Below are positions 35,308 to 46,257 of a stretch of DNA of 64,000 bases, in pieces. Below the pieces are notes generated by a model. That model made no database searches, was not told the DNA's origin, and worked only from the letters and a program-made list of their open reading frames with translations. Both the position numbers and the translations under genes were made by a program. Origin of the DNA: Pyricularia pennisetigena (taxonomy: Eukaryota > Ascomycota > Sordariomycetes > Magnaporthales > Pyriculariaceae); the NCBI RefSeq assembly GCF_004337985.1, contig NW_021940919.1, positions 372,001 through 436,000 of the forward strand. The letters are read 5' to 3'. Positions within the stretch are counted from its first letter, which is position 1. The number at the start of each line of letters is the position of its first letter.

Positions 35308-35330
35308 TTGCTTGCTTGCTTGCTTGCTTG
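35308..35330. repeat. (GCTT)n microsatellite
   Basis: Five tandem TTGC/GCTT units in pyrimidine-rich leader DNA upstream of the DUF8035-type gene. No function is inferred. Confidence 0.75.
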
Positions 35331-35661
35331 TAGCTAGCTGTCAAGCAGCAGCTGTGGCAGACCGGACCTTGCTTGGCCTGAGCCGGGACAACCCAAGCAA
35401 CACAACATAACACACCTTGACCACAAACTCGTCCGAACACACTGCGATCTACTGCACGCACTCACCTACACGTCGAGCTTCCAACTGCTACCATACGTGT
35501 TCATCAACACCTCGAGCTTCAATTGCACAGACTTTCTTCGCCTCCTGAAACCTCTAAATCTGTCGGAATAGACAGCCGCGCGCTCAACTACGTGCGTCAG
35601 AGAAGCCACCAAAGTTCAATAAAAACCCTTGAATCTACCTCTCAAGCCTCAAGCCGTCGCC

Positions 35662-37532
35662 ATGTCGCACCGCGATCGTGAAATAATCTATGACGACCGC
35701 GAGTCGTATTACTCGACGGGCCCTCCCCGTCGTCCCCGTGCAGGCTCTGACACGGACCTGTACGAGCGGTTCCAAGAGGTCCGCCGTGACGACCGGAGGA
35801 TGCCTGTGCGGGAGCGTGATCGGGATAACGACTCCGATTCTCGCTTGCCCTCGTTTATGAGGCGGGAAGAGTCACGTCGCCAAGCAGAGTCTTCTGGCCC
35901 GCTAGTCCTGCGTCAACGTGAGGTGGAGACTGTTACGAGGCCACAGGCTAGGTCGCCCAGTCAAGTCAGGTTCCAAGAGGAGCGCAGTTTCATCCGCCGG
36001 ACGAGAAGCCCCAGCCGCAGCCCCAGCCCGCCGCCAGGCCGAGAGAGGGTTGATATCAGGGAAACTAGGATCATGGAGCAGAACAGGAGGAGTCCCTCTG
36101 TCGAGCGGATTCGGAGCAGCACGCGGATAATCAACAGGGAACATGAACGGGAGTCATCGCCGGTTCGCATCATCCGGCGCGGTCGGTCGCCCTCGGTTGA
36201 ACGAGAGCGCATTCGCATCATTGAGCGTTCTCGATCCAGGGAGCGTATGCCATCCCCAAGCCCATCGCCCCCTCCTCCACCTCCTGTGCCCGAGGTGATT
36301 CGCGCGCCCACCATCGAGAGGGAGGTTATCACGCACTACAAGAATATTGACCATGGTAAGCCTACCTTGCTTATATGTTACTGTCGATCAACCAGTCGCT
36401 GACTCCACAGTAGGCACCATCCGCCTCCCCCAACCGCGCTCCCCGCCGCCGCCACCACGTCCAATTCTCAAACAAACTCGTGATTTTGAAGTCACCACCA
36501 CCCGCGACACCGAGATAGACATCTCCCGCAATCGCGACCGTACGGAAGTCGACATCCACGAGACACGCCGCCGCCGCTCCGTGTCCCGGGACCGTGGTGC
36601 TCTAGTTGTTGCCCGTCCACGGAGTCCATCTCCCTCTCCACGTGTCGTCGAGACAGAGCGCGAACGCAAGATACGTGTTGATATCGACAACAACTCCCGA
36701 CACCGCTCTACCAGCATCAGTACCGAGTTCCGTAAGGGCCATGGCCACACGCACTCGCTTCCCCCTGTTCGGAGACCCGACTACTCGGAAGAGTCCGACC
36801 GCATCACGTCCCGCATTGACAACCGCGGCCGCATGGGTGAGGCGTGGAACGGTGCCACCCGCGACTGGACCATTGTTGACGTCCCTCCGGGAACCGAGCG
36901 TGTTCGCATGGACGGCGTGGGTGGCGGCGGAGCCGAGGTGACCTGGCAACGTTACAATGGCGTCCGGCGTGCCAAGTTTCTACCGGAGCGCGATCGTGAT
37001 GACGACTCCTACACCAGCGTTAGTGATCGGGATCGTACCGAGACCGACCGTCTCGCAGTCGAGATTCGGGACAAGCGAACGACGGATATCGAGATTGAAC
37101 AAACGTCCCGGCGACGATCAAGGCGCCAAGATGAATCGATGTGGACTGAGATAACCAAAGACCTCGTCTGCCGCGATGCAATAATCGATATGGGTTACGA
37201 GTTTGAGGAGACGGAACTTTTCTTTTATGTGATGCAGTATCTGAAATACGTAAGTTGCCGATCATTTGTTTATAAATCAAATCGCCGTCGGGATTATTCG
37301 CTAATACGACTCACAGGAGGACGTTCTTCGCCTCGTCGAACTGTCGGACGACATTCGCCGGCACCGCAGGAGACACCTGCGCGACATTGAGTGGGATCGT
37401 GAGTACCGCGACGTGGACTACTACCGCCGTACCAGCAGGAGGCATGGAGACAAATATTACGACCGCGACTTCGAGGTCGATGTCGACAGAGAGGTCATTT
37501 ATGACCGCCGCCCCCGTGGCTATATACGCTAA
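35662..37532 (+). CDS. DUF8035-type Arg/Ser-rich fungal protein
   Basis: Three exons: 35662-36355, 36411-37249, 37317-37532, in frame to 582 residues. The first ATG after a long leader is used (GCCATGTC context). Residues 1-420 are strongly charged and disordered, with many RSxS, RxRSPS and SPSPSPPPPPP stretches resembling SR-protein tails. A more ordered central segment (TRDWTIVDVPPGTERVRMDG...GAEVTWQRYNGVRRAKF) is followed by a conserved C-terminal helical block (MWTEITKDLVCRDAII, MGYEFEETELFFYVMQYL, EDVLRLVELSDDIRR). That block is what I associate with the fungal DUF8035 family. The last 40 residues are Arg/Tyr/Asp-rich. No enzyme motifs, signal peptide or membrane segment. RS-like composition suggests RNA or splicing-factor association, but this is inference only. 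Gene structure is well supported by in-frame joins; function unknown. Confidence 0.82.
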
Positions 37533-38832
37533 GAAACGAACATAAGAAAATGTAATGACAAGAGACGGACAGTGTCTTTATTCTTCTGCAACGTTCAGCT
37601 GGAGGGCCCGGCTGCTTTCTTATTCTTTTTTGTTTATGAGCCATGGTCTGGGATAAACTCTTCTTTTTGAGCTGTACATCTGATCCGCTTCTTGGTTTGG
37701 TGGACCACATGTCATTTACCATTTGTTTTGGGGTTTATATTTGTTATGACTTGATGATTTTGATGGAACATTTACCTCTTTTACCGTTAGTCTAGACTGC
37801 TATTTATCCAATATGTTTTGATCATGTTGGGATTGTCGTGGTTCCTTCGCTTGACTTTTATGGGCTTGACGTCGCTTCTGTCGGATTTACAGTGCGTTGA
37901 TGTCTTAGTACATTGTAGATATTAGAGACGGGATGAATTAACGGCCTACAAATTTAGACACGAAGTGGCATCGCGACGATGTGAAAGAAAGAAAACAGAT
38001 ATACATATTACAACACCTGTCCAGAAATAATGCAACGATTCCAAAACTACACCAAAACTACACCAAAACTCGCTACTTTCAACAACAAATAATTAAATCG
38101 GTTTAAAATGTTCCAAAAAAAAAAGATTAAATATAAAGTTTAAAGCCTTAACTTCCACTGTATACCAGTGTTAGCAAATTTATTGTAGATCGTAATCGTA
38201 AGTATGAATATAGATAAACGAACAAGAGTTGAAAAAATGCCGTTACTGTGGGTTATAGGGGATGTATAATGGATGCAGTTTTTTGAAATTTTGACATTTT
38301 TGTTTCACAAATTCACCAACTACATGATCTGAAAGCAATGAAATTCAGATCTTAACATATATTTATTTTATTAGATGTCTATTTGGATCTCAAGTGACGG
38401 ATTTGGGACTTGTATATCGGAAAAGTTATGGCTTTGTGAAAATACCGACTTTTGGTGTGATTTTGGCATCGTTGCGTTGTTTTTGGACAGGTGCTGTACC
38501 GGGCTTCGGCCAGTCGCAGATTTCATACACAAAAAAAATCAGCTGGCAAGTAAGTACAACAGCAGTGACATGATGAACTTGAGAAAGATCGGGAGTTATA
38601 TGAGTAGTTGAACAACTGGGAATACGCAGCCGTCACCTCCATGATACAATACATAAAACATTACCATAACGCCATCCGAGCCAAAGAGGATCGAACAATG
38701 ACTCCAAAGAAGAAGGATAAAAACACAAAAGCCACAACGCTAGTACGACGCCACGCCGCACACCCTTGAAAGATCTATCCCACTTGCCCGAGTTTTTTAA
38801 TCCACCAAAGATTACCGACAAACAGGCGTCCT
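37533..38832. other. Intergenic between convergent genes, 1.3 kb
   Basis: AT-rich. It contains 2.7 tandem copies of an 11-bp unit CCAAAACTACA at 38041-38070. The short frame at 38375-38611 has no recognisable features. No gene supported. Confidence 0.5.
38041..38070. repeat. 11-bp tandem repeat (CCAAAACTACA)
   Basis: Two full copies and one partial copy in AT-rich 3' intergenic DNA. A simple minisatellite, with no coding frame. Confidence 0.8.
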
Positions 38833-40751
38833 TCACCGGAGCGTGCTCTGCGGCGAGATGAGATCGATCCCTCCGTCCATCTCGGTCGCGCGCCTCTGCT
38901 CGGGCAGTTCGTAGACGGCTGGGGTGGCATTCATCTCCTGCGGCACGGGCGACGCGGACGCGAGCGGCACCTTCTTATCCGACACGTAGCCGCCGTAGTG
39001 GTACGTCGTCTCGGGGCTGCCCATCTCGCTGCCGAACTGGCTCGTCCCGTTGCTCTGCGGGTAGTGTTGCTGTTGGATTTGTTGGTATTGGTACGGATTG
39101 TACTGCTGCTGCTCCTGCTGCGCCTGCTCGTAACGCCGCCTTTTCTCCTCCTCCTCCTCGTCGGCCCGGGCCCTGGCCGCCGCCTGCGTCCTCTTGAGCC
39201 GGCGCACGTACCACAGGCTCAACAAGGCCGCGCCCACCGCGACGACTCCGAGGGCGATGCCAACGCCGAGCCCCACCTTGGCGCCCGTCGACAGACCGCC
39301 GTCACCGCCGGACTGCGAGTCTGCCGTCTCCTGGCCCGTGGTCGGGCTGGCGTTGTTAGAGTCCGTGGAGCTGCTGCCGCCGCCGTTGGACGAGCTGTCG
39401 GCAGGGGGCGCGACGACGGCCAGGGGCGCGGCGATCTTCCACTCGTAGCCGTTTCCGGAGCGAGCCTTGTCGTGCCTGAGCTCGGTGAGGCGGCCACCGA
39501 CGACGTAGTAGAGGCGGACGTTGTCAGTGCCGCGCTCGTAGGCGAGGGCAAGGTCCGAGCCGGCGTCGGCGGTCGGCCACTCGTCCACGCTGACGTTGGG
39601 GTCCGACTGCGCCCAGCCCTGCGTCGTGATGTAGAGCTTGTGCGGGCGGCGGTCGGACCCAAGCCAAAACACGTTGCGCTTGGTGCCGCTGTCGGTCGAC
39701 AAGGCGAGCTTCGGGTTCGAGGTCCAGCCGGGGAGGCGCAGAGAGGTCACGTTGAAGTCGTTGTCGAGGACGAGGTCTGTGCGGTTGGCCAGGCTCGTCA
39801 TGTTGCCGACGCTGGAATGCTTGAGAGGCCGGGGTAGGATTGCTGGGACAGGGTGGGCCTTGTCAGTATATGCCGCCTTGAGCAGGGCATCCATCCCCCT
39901 CTTCCATGTATGGTCCCACGAGATGCCTGTTTTTTTTCTGCCACCATCTTAAAACTTACTGATCCCATGCCTGCCATCATCAGCCGTCGCACGCGCGTGC
40001 TCGAGATTTTCACCGTCCCTGGGGAACACGACCGAATAGTTCTTGTTTGAGTTGAACGCGGCGGCGAGGGCCATACCCGAGGGCACATCCTGCGACACGA
40101 TGCCGTTGTAGTAAAACTTTGAGGTCGCAGGCCTGAACCCGATCACGTTGACCTGTTTCTTGTCGTCATGGTAAAAAACACGGTAGCCCTCATTAGTTCC
40201 ATCGTTCGCAAGGACGACCGACGCCAGACCCGACTCTGGGTGGATGGGCGACGGCGCATCTTTGCTGATGTTTTCGGTAGTCAGGCGGCGGAACTTGCCC
40301 GTGCTCATGTCGCACTCCTGGTAAGTGTTGATCAAAGAGCCATCGTCGGCTTGGTAAAAAATCGACGCCTAGAAATGCAGGGGGTTTTCTGAAATGAGCA
40401 CCACTGAGCCCTCCAACATTCTGAACTAGTGTGAAGAGAAGAGACATAGAGAGAAGGACTTACAGCAGTAGTCTTGGAATTCCACCAACCCTGCCCCGTC
40501 AACGAGGTCCCATTGCGAGGTGTTTGAGCCACGTCCAGGACGTTTGGAGGATCGAGAGGAAACACAGGCGTGTCCTTGGTATTGCAGCTGCTGTACGTTA
40601 TAGCGCCCAGGGTTGCGTTCCAACGTAGAATCTGCGGCGCTCTCTTGTCGCCAACCCACCACGCCGCCATCGACGCAGAACATAGCTGCACCGCAAGGGA
40701 CAAGAGGACAAGGCACGAGGGCAGTGCCCGGGGACTCGCCAGGGTGACCAT
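38833..40751 (-). CDS. Secreted/membrane-anchored lectin-like beta-propeller protein
   Basis: Three exons on the minus strand: 40751-40464, 40368-39960, 39926-38833, in frame to 596 residues. An N-terminal signal peptide (about 1-27, ending LCSAS) is followed by ~350 residues of repeated blades with W/Y-rich strands (ILRWNATLGAITY, ASIFYQADDGSLINTY, YRVFYHDDKKQVNVIGF, LALAYERGTDNVRLYYV). This is the pattern of fungal fucose-lectin-type propellers. Then come a Ser/Asn/Gly-rich stalk, one membrane segment (GLGVGIALGVVAVGAALLSLWYV) with a basic stop-transfer RRLKR, and a ~110-residue Gln/Tyr-rich cytosolic tail. The tail ends near PAVYELPEQRRATEMDG, a motif common in fungal single-pass surface proteins. 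Many N-x-S/T sequons support an exported ectodomain. Role inferred: glycan binding or sensing at the cell surface. No kinase or enzyme domain is present. Lectin identity is moderate; topology is strong. Confidence 0.75.
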
Positions 40752-41342
40752 CCCCGCGGTTTTTCTTGCTTTGTTTTGTCTGCTCGTAAACCCACGGAGC
40801 TCTATTGGTTGGTCTTATTGTGCACAAGAAATCACCTGAAGAGGTCAACAGGCATACTACCTTGGCGCCTCGGTCTTCAAGAGGAAATAGATCCCTTGAA
40901 AGCGTTTGCTGAAACCCCAAAAGGAGCACTTGGGGTTCAAGTATATGTACCGTTACTGACTTGGAGGAAACTGCGAGTGACAGTGTAGCATCTGGGGAAG
41001 AGAACAAAACAAACACTGGAGACAAGAAAAATATGGTGAGCAACCTTAGGGGTGAGAAAAGGCGCCCCAGATCATTTTCTTCATTGAGGAACCGTAGCGT
41101 GTGCAAGTGTCCAGAAGGGGAAACCCATGAGTGGAGGGATTCCGACGGGTAATGAAGGGGCCGGGAATGGATACCACCTCTACGCTCCAGATCTCTCTTA
41201 TCGCTGACATGAGAAGAATACATTGAAAATAGCAATAAGTAGCAAGGCTTGCCACGAAAATGTGGGATTGCTTAGTATTGCCCCAAGCATGTCATTAAAA
41301 GGGGACCGTGATTATCACTTTGATGATGCCCTCTTTTTTTTT

Positions 41343-41344
41343 NN
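41343..41344. other. Two undetermined bases (NN) in poly(T)
   Basis: The only ambiguous bases in the window lie inside a T homopolymer. They probably mark a short scaffold gap or an unresolved run length. Distances across this point should be treated as approximate. Confidence 0.95.
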
Positions 41345-41684
41345 TTTGCCCATTTCTTGATGCTGAGCTTGCAGTCATTCAAGCGACAGCTGGGCAATGG
41401 TGTTAACAATCTGTGAGTCTGGGTTTCCTCACCACCTCGTCCCTCTCTCACCTACGCCAATAATTACCTGAATTTGGGTTGGGCTGGTAGTGGATGCTAC
41501 ATGGGGTGAATAAGCAACCTGCATATTTTGGAGATTCGAGGCTGAGTTCCAGACAAGGGCTGAGCGGGTGGGAGGGGTGCCGGGGACGCATCTAGCCGCC
41601 CAAATTTTCACCATCTGGGTAATCTAGCCCCCAAACTTTTGACGAGAATAGAGGGAGTGGATAGCCGAGCTTACAGTACGGAGT

Positions 41685-41723
41685 ACTCGGGCCCGAAGGG
41701 GAGGGCACTCGGGCCCGAAGGGG
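41685..41723. repeat. Direct repeat of a palindromic 17-mer, 22 bp apart
   Basis: ACTCGGGCCCGAAGGGG occurs at 41685-41701 and again at 41707-41723. Each copy contains the perfect palindrome TCGGGCCCGA. It lies about 0.95 kb upstream of the lectin-like gene start and downstream of phosphofructokinase. Paired palindromes suggest a dimeric-factor binding site, but this is speculation. Confidence 0.8.
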
Positions 41724-42406
41724 GCTGAATATTAAATGCCCAGGTATCATATAAAAGAGCAGGGTGTTGAAGAAATGATTCCATTTGATGAGAGAAATTG
41801 TGTTTACGAGGACACCAATGGAGTTCCTTTGAAGCACATAATGATGGGGTAAGCATATCGCGAAAATTGCAATGCTGGGCGTTGCTCGACCCCACAGCTG
41901 TGCGCATAAGAGGACCCCACGCCCTCGTCTCTTCGACATTTGAGATCTTGGGGAATGGGATACGAAGGGAAATCCTTTCCACATCGCAAGCTTATGTCCT
42001 CTTTGGTGTCGCAGACAGCTCAACTTCTGTCAAGAAAAACCCAAAAGAACAAAAGATGATTGGCAAAGGCGAACTTGATCTTGTAAAGAGAAGGAAAAAC
42101 AAAATTTGCATCGGTGAAGCCATCGTACTCCACACCAATGCAGATCACCAGTACAATGGGGGTGGAGAAACATGCCAGCCACAAGAAGGGTTCACTCGGG
42201 TGCACGCTGAGTAAGACCCTTGTCAGAACTTCTCTCTCTCCCTTGTCCTGTGAGACATTACAAGCATGGACGCGATAAAGACAGCATTTTCATATATATA
42301 CCAGCAGTAGCGCAAAGAGAATAGGTTACGAACAAAAGTCAGACAAGGTTGCAGTGAAGAGACGGCGAGTATGTGCGCGTGAACGGGTGTGTGAGAAGAC
42401 AGCGTT

Positions 42407-42429
42407 AAAAAAAAAAAAAAAAAAAAAAA
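42407..42429. repeat. Poly(A) tract, 23 bp
   Basis: Uninterrupted A run 220 bp beyond the phosphofructokinase stop codon (gene on the minus strand), where it reads as poly(T) in the transcript direction. Confidence 0.85.
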
Positions 42430-42648
42430 TCAAGCCTAGTGCAATTCAGAATCTCAAGCTAGGAGTGTCAACGAAAACCGCAAATCCAAGCCAAGGGGAA
42501 TAAGATATAATTTCCAAACGTCATATTGTCATTAAACCGTGCTTTAGTTATATTTTTGTGCCGGCTGTGTTGATTGACACACCACACATCAACACGCCGA
42601 GCCAAGCAAATAACATGGAGCGGATGCTTAAACAACCAGACCGGTTTT

Positions 42649-45127
42649 CTACTCCAGTCCACGTTTGACATCTTTAGCCTTGAGTCCCTTCAAAGTGGGC
42701 TCAGGCCTGGGGTAAGGGCCTCGGTTACCCAGAATATCGACGCTCTCTTTCATCTCGGTCCAGAAAGCGTTCAAGGGACGGCGGTTGGGCCAGTCCGTCT
42801 CCTTGTCCTCCACCTCTTTCATCGGCGTCATGACGACATCGGCACCACGAATTCCAATGACACTGGCGCTCCCGGGGTCCGCCTTGACCTTTTCCTGCGG
42901 CTTCGGACCATACTGCTCCAGGTGCTGGATACACTTGATGGCGAGCCTAACAGCCCTCGAGCGATCCATAGGAGAAGGTACGCCACCCTGCTGCACGTGG
43001 CCGGGGATGCTGTCGCGAGCCTCGAATCTGCCGTGAGCTTCTTCACGGAGGATATCGGCGATGAGCTTGGCATTGTAAACGTTGCTGGCTTTCTCGTTGA
43101 CAAGAACAAGGCGGCCGGCCCGTGACTGTCCCTTGTCATGCGCAAAGATCTCCTTTAGGTGGGCTACATCTGCAGCCAGCATGTCGAGGCTAATCCCCTC
43201 CTCGGGGGTGTAAACAGCACTTGCGCCGCAGGCCATGCCGGCCAAGGTAGCCAGGTAACCACACTTGCCACCCTGCGTCTCGATGACGAATACACGTCGC
43301 CTTGTGGCTGCCGCGGACTGCTTGATCATGTCACTGTAATCTACCAAGGCGTTCAAGGCTGTGTCGGAGCCCAGTGAGTACTCCGTACCCGGAACGTTAT
43401 TGGAAATAGTCGCTGGCAGCAAAGCCATGGGGATTCGGAGTGAAGGGTACTGCTCTTGTGCCCTCCGGAGCTCCGAAACGGCCTGGAAGGCCTCAAACCC
43501 ACCAATGACAAACAATGCATCAAAGGCGTAGTGCCCAATTAGTTTCGCGATCAGTTCCATGCCTGACTGGCTGGGCACCTCTCGGTTTGTGCCGATCTCT
43601 GATCCACCCCTGCTTGCCCATCCGTCCACCTCAAGCGGATCGAACGGCCGAACGGCGCCAAGGGGCTTGTCGTCATGGTGCCTGGCAAATCCTGCGAAAC
43701 CGTTGTGAATAGCAACGGCCTCATGACCTCGGGCCTGACACCACATCACACCGGCGCGGACGGCCGCATTCATGCCGCCTGCTGGAGCACCAACGTTGAT
43801 GAAGGCAATTTTCATACGCTTGTGTCGTTAGCTAACCGAGAAAACGTCTCAAGTTCGATATAAACCGGGGGGTAGCGCTTACCTTCTCCTTTGGCAGGAG
43901 CAGAGTTGGTTCCGGTGTGGTCATGATTTGGAACGATTGGTACTGCTCCGCAAACTCGGAATCACGAAGCGACATAGCAAGGTCAAAATCTTGAGCCTCA
44001 ATCGCGGTGGCCACCCTTTTCGTATCCTTCACTGCCTGCATCAAAGGCTTGCGGACAATCTTGTTTTCGTTTACGGCGATAAAGCAAGTCTCTGTCTCGG
44101 GTGTTGCCTCGATGACGGCCCTAACAGCCTCTACGCCCATCTGTGTTGCGATGATGCGGTCGTAAGCAACCGCTCGTCCACCACGCTGGACGTGTCCCAG
44201 TGTAGTAATTCTTGTGTCCAATGCCAGACCCTTCTTGTCTGCCAACAGATTCTTGACCTCCTCGGGTGTGATTTTCTTGCCATTGCGGTCATTGGCACCT
44301 TCGGCGATAATCACGATTGTCTTGCGCTTGCCCAACTTTCGGTGCTATATGGGAATGTAGCGTTAGCTATCGTCATAACAAGTTGCGAGATTGTAGAGCG
44401 AACTGAACCAAACCTTTTCCACTACGGCATACATCCCCTCCTTCCAGTTGCCCTCCTGGGGGTGCTCCGGGATGAAGATAAAGTCTGCGCCAGTGGCAAC
44501 TCCGGCGAGCAGTGCGAGCCATCCGCAATGCCTTCCCATAACCTCGATCACAAAGGCGCGGGAATGTGACGCAGCTGTGGCCTCGATATAGTCGACCATC
44601 TCACAAATTCGAGACAGAGCTGAGTAGCAACCAATCGTTGCGTCCGTTCCAGACAGGTCGTTGTCAATCGAGCCCACGAGTCCAACGATGTTAAGGTGCT
44701 GGTAAGGGGTGACCTGCTCCTTCTTCAGCTCGCCCTTGCTCACAAGCTCCTCTAGCAACGATGGCCATTCGGCGCGGAACTTGTCGGCACCCGTCAGCGA
44801 GCCATCTCCGCCGCAGATGATGAGTGCGTCGATGCCGTTGAGCACCATGTTCTTGGCCGCGGTGAGACGTCCGGGCCGCTCGTAGAACGCCATGCACCGT
44901 GCCGTGCCAATCAGCGTTCCGCCCTCTGAGAGCCAGCCGCGGACGTCCTCTGCTTGCATTTGCCTGATGAATTTTCCTCCCTGCACCAAGCCCTCGTATC
45001 CCTCATAGACGCAGAATGCGTCGCAACCCAGATGTATGGACATGCGGACAATGGCACGAACAGCTGCGTTCATTCCCGGGGCGTCGCCGCCGGACGTCAT
45101 GACGGCGATTTTTTTCTTGGGCGCCAT
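42649..45127 (-). CDS. PFK1: 6-phosphofructokinase (duplicated eukaryotic type)
   Basis: Three exons on the minus strand: 45127-44414, 44344-43883, 43818-42649, in frame to 781 residues. It phosphorylates fructose-6-phosphate with ATP, the committed step of glycolysis, in the cytosol. The N-terminal half (1-392) is the catalytic copy, with [29 protein letters not shown] (ATP/Mg), [15 protein letters not shown] (catalytic Asp region) and [12 protein letters not shown]. The C-terminal half (393-781) is the regulatory copy: [45 protein letters not shown] and [15 protein letters not shown], where the catalytic TIDND has become ISNNV as in other fungi and animals. Intron 2 falls exactly between the halves. 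The length equals other filamentous-fungal enzymes, which lack the long yeast N-terminal extension. The three tail residues GLE end a short basic extension. The assignment is confident. Confidence 0.95.
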
Positions 45128-46257
45128 GATGAATTACGTATCTAGGAAGGTATTCGTATGCGTATGGCCTCTCGATCGTTTCGTTGGCTCTGGACGAGGT
45201 CTACGGAGAATTTTTGAAAGGAGGAACACAAATTCTAGGTGCCGGGGTAAAGCAGTCAACGCAGACCGCAAAAGAAAAGTTGGGTACAACCACAAACCCA
45301 AGAAGATCGTAGATGCAAGTATGGGCTCTGCCAAGAACGTGGCTGTTTGTTCAACAACTGGAGGATGCTCCAAGCTGACGTCGGTGCCCCACGAATGGAA
45401 TCGAAGAGTAGACTACTATCTTATCAGGAGTCGCGCGGGGAGCTCTTGACCAAGCTGCCAACACTGTGCGTGTGGCCAGATTTCGGCGAATTTATTGGCT
45501 TTCATTGTAACTGACAGGGCACACGAAGGCGCCTGCCGCCAACCTAAGCCTGGGTCTGCGTGGGTAAGATTGTTGGGTCGCAAAGAAAAGTTTTGCGGGA
45601 TTTACAATGGTAGTGGGAACTTCATTGCTGCCATGATGAATTTCCTACAAAATCATACCTGGACTGGAGGGGTGACCCTTCCCTTGCCTTCCATAGATGG
45701 AGCTTCTGATGACGAAACCTTTCCACAGTGGGTTTCAATCTCTACGAGAGTGCCCCTCAATGCACGTACGTCAGAGCTCCTGTCAAAAAATCACCGCGTC
45801 ATTGGTAATTAAACTTTTTTTTTTTTTTTTTTTTTTTTGCAGTACGTTTTGGTAGTGACCATTCAGTATTGATGCACTGTATCTGAGCGAGGGACTGCAG
45901 CTTAATGGTCAATTGAAGCAGCTAATGAATCTCTCGAGATAGATAGTATTCAGTAGACTAGTCTAAGGAATCGACGCTGGTTGGGGCGGGGTGCAATCAC
46001 TGGAGCTATGCTCTCAACTCGGGGCTGTTATCGTTATCAGAAAGTGCCCCACCAAACAAGCCACAAGCCAACTAGCTCGACCCATTAATAGCCGCCAAAG
46101 ATCGACAAGGGTCAACGACCTACAAGCGCGTCGCGCCGAGTCCGGTTTAATCCTCCCAAATGCGATTGCACAAAACCACCAAGACATCTGATTGCCTTGG
46201 GTACATCTAGTTACACAGCACTCTGTAGGCTTGACGGAGGATATCCGCAAAGTCGTG
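45128..46257. promoter_or_regulatory. Divergent promoter region of PFK1 and MED17
   Basis: 1130 bp between start codons on opposite strands. It contains a T24 tract at 45815-45838. No TATA box is clear on either side. Short frames (for example 45495-45812) are not convincing. I see no gene. Confidence 0.5.
45815..45838. repeat. Poly(T) tract, 24 bp
   Basis: Uninterrupted T run in the PFK1-MED17 divergent intergenic region. Poly(dA:dT) tracts of this length exclude nucleosomes, so it may help keep this promoter open. This is an inference from general knowledge. Confidence 0.85.

Larger units (their letters stand above)
32727..35661. other. Intergenic, 2.9 kb between divergent genes
   Basis: No supported gene. 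The right third (about 34700-35660) is pyrimidine-rich and is probably the promoter and long 5' leader of the DUF8035-type gene. It contains a CCCAAA microsatellite (about 34994-35020) and a GCTT microsatellite (about 35308-35330). An open frame at 34693-35286 is built from these repeats and is not convincing. A runs occur at 34602-34621. Confidence 0.5.
40752..42648. other. Intergenic, 1.9 kb, with short assembly gap
   Basis: No supported gene. It includes the lectin-like gene promoter, an NN gap inside a T run at 41343-41344, a duplicated palindromic element at 41685-41723 and an A23 tract at 42407-42429. Frames of 100-140 codons on the minus strand (41592-42023, 41671-41982) overlap one another and lack recognisable domains. 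Confidence 0.5.

Noticed and set aside
38998..39837. 279-codon plus-strand frame
   Set aside because: Antisense to the lectin-like gene. Leu/Val/Arg-rich composition, no domain, no start context.
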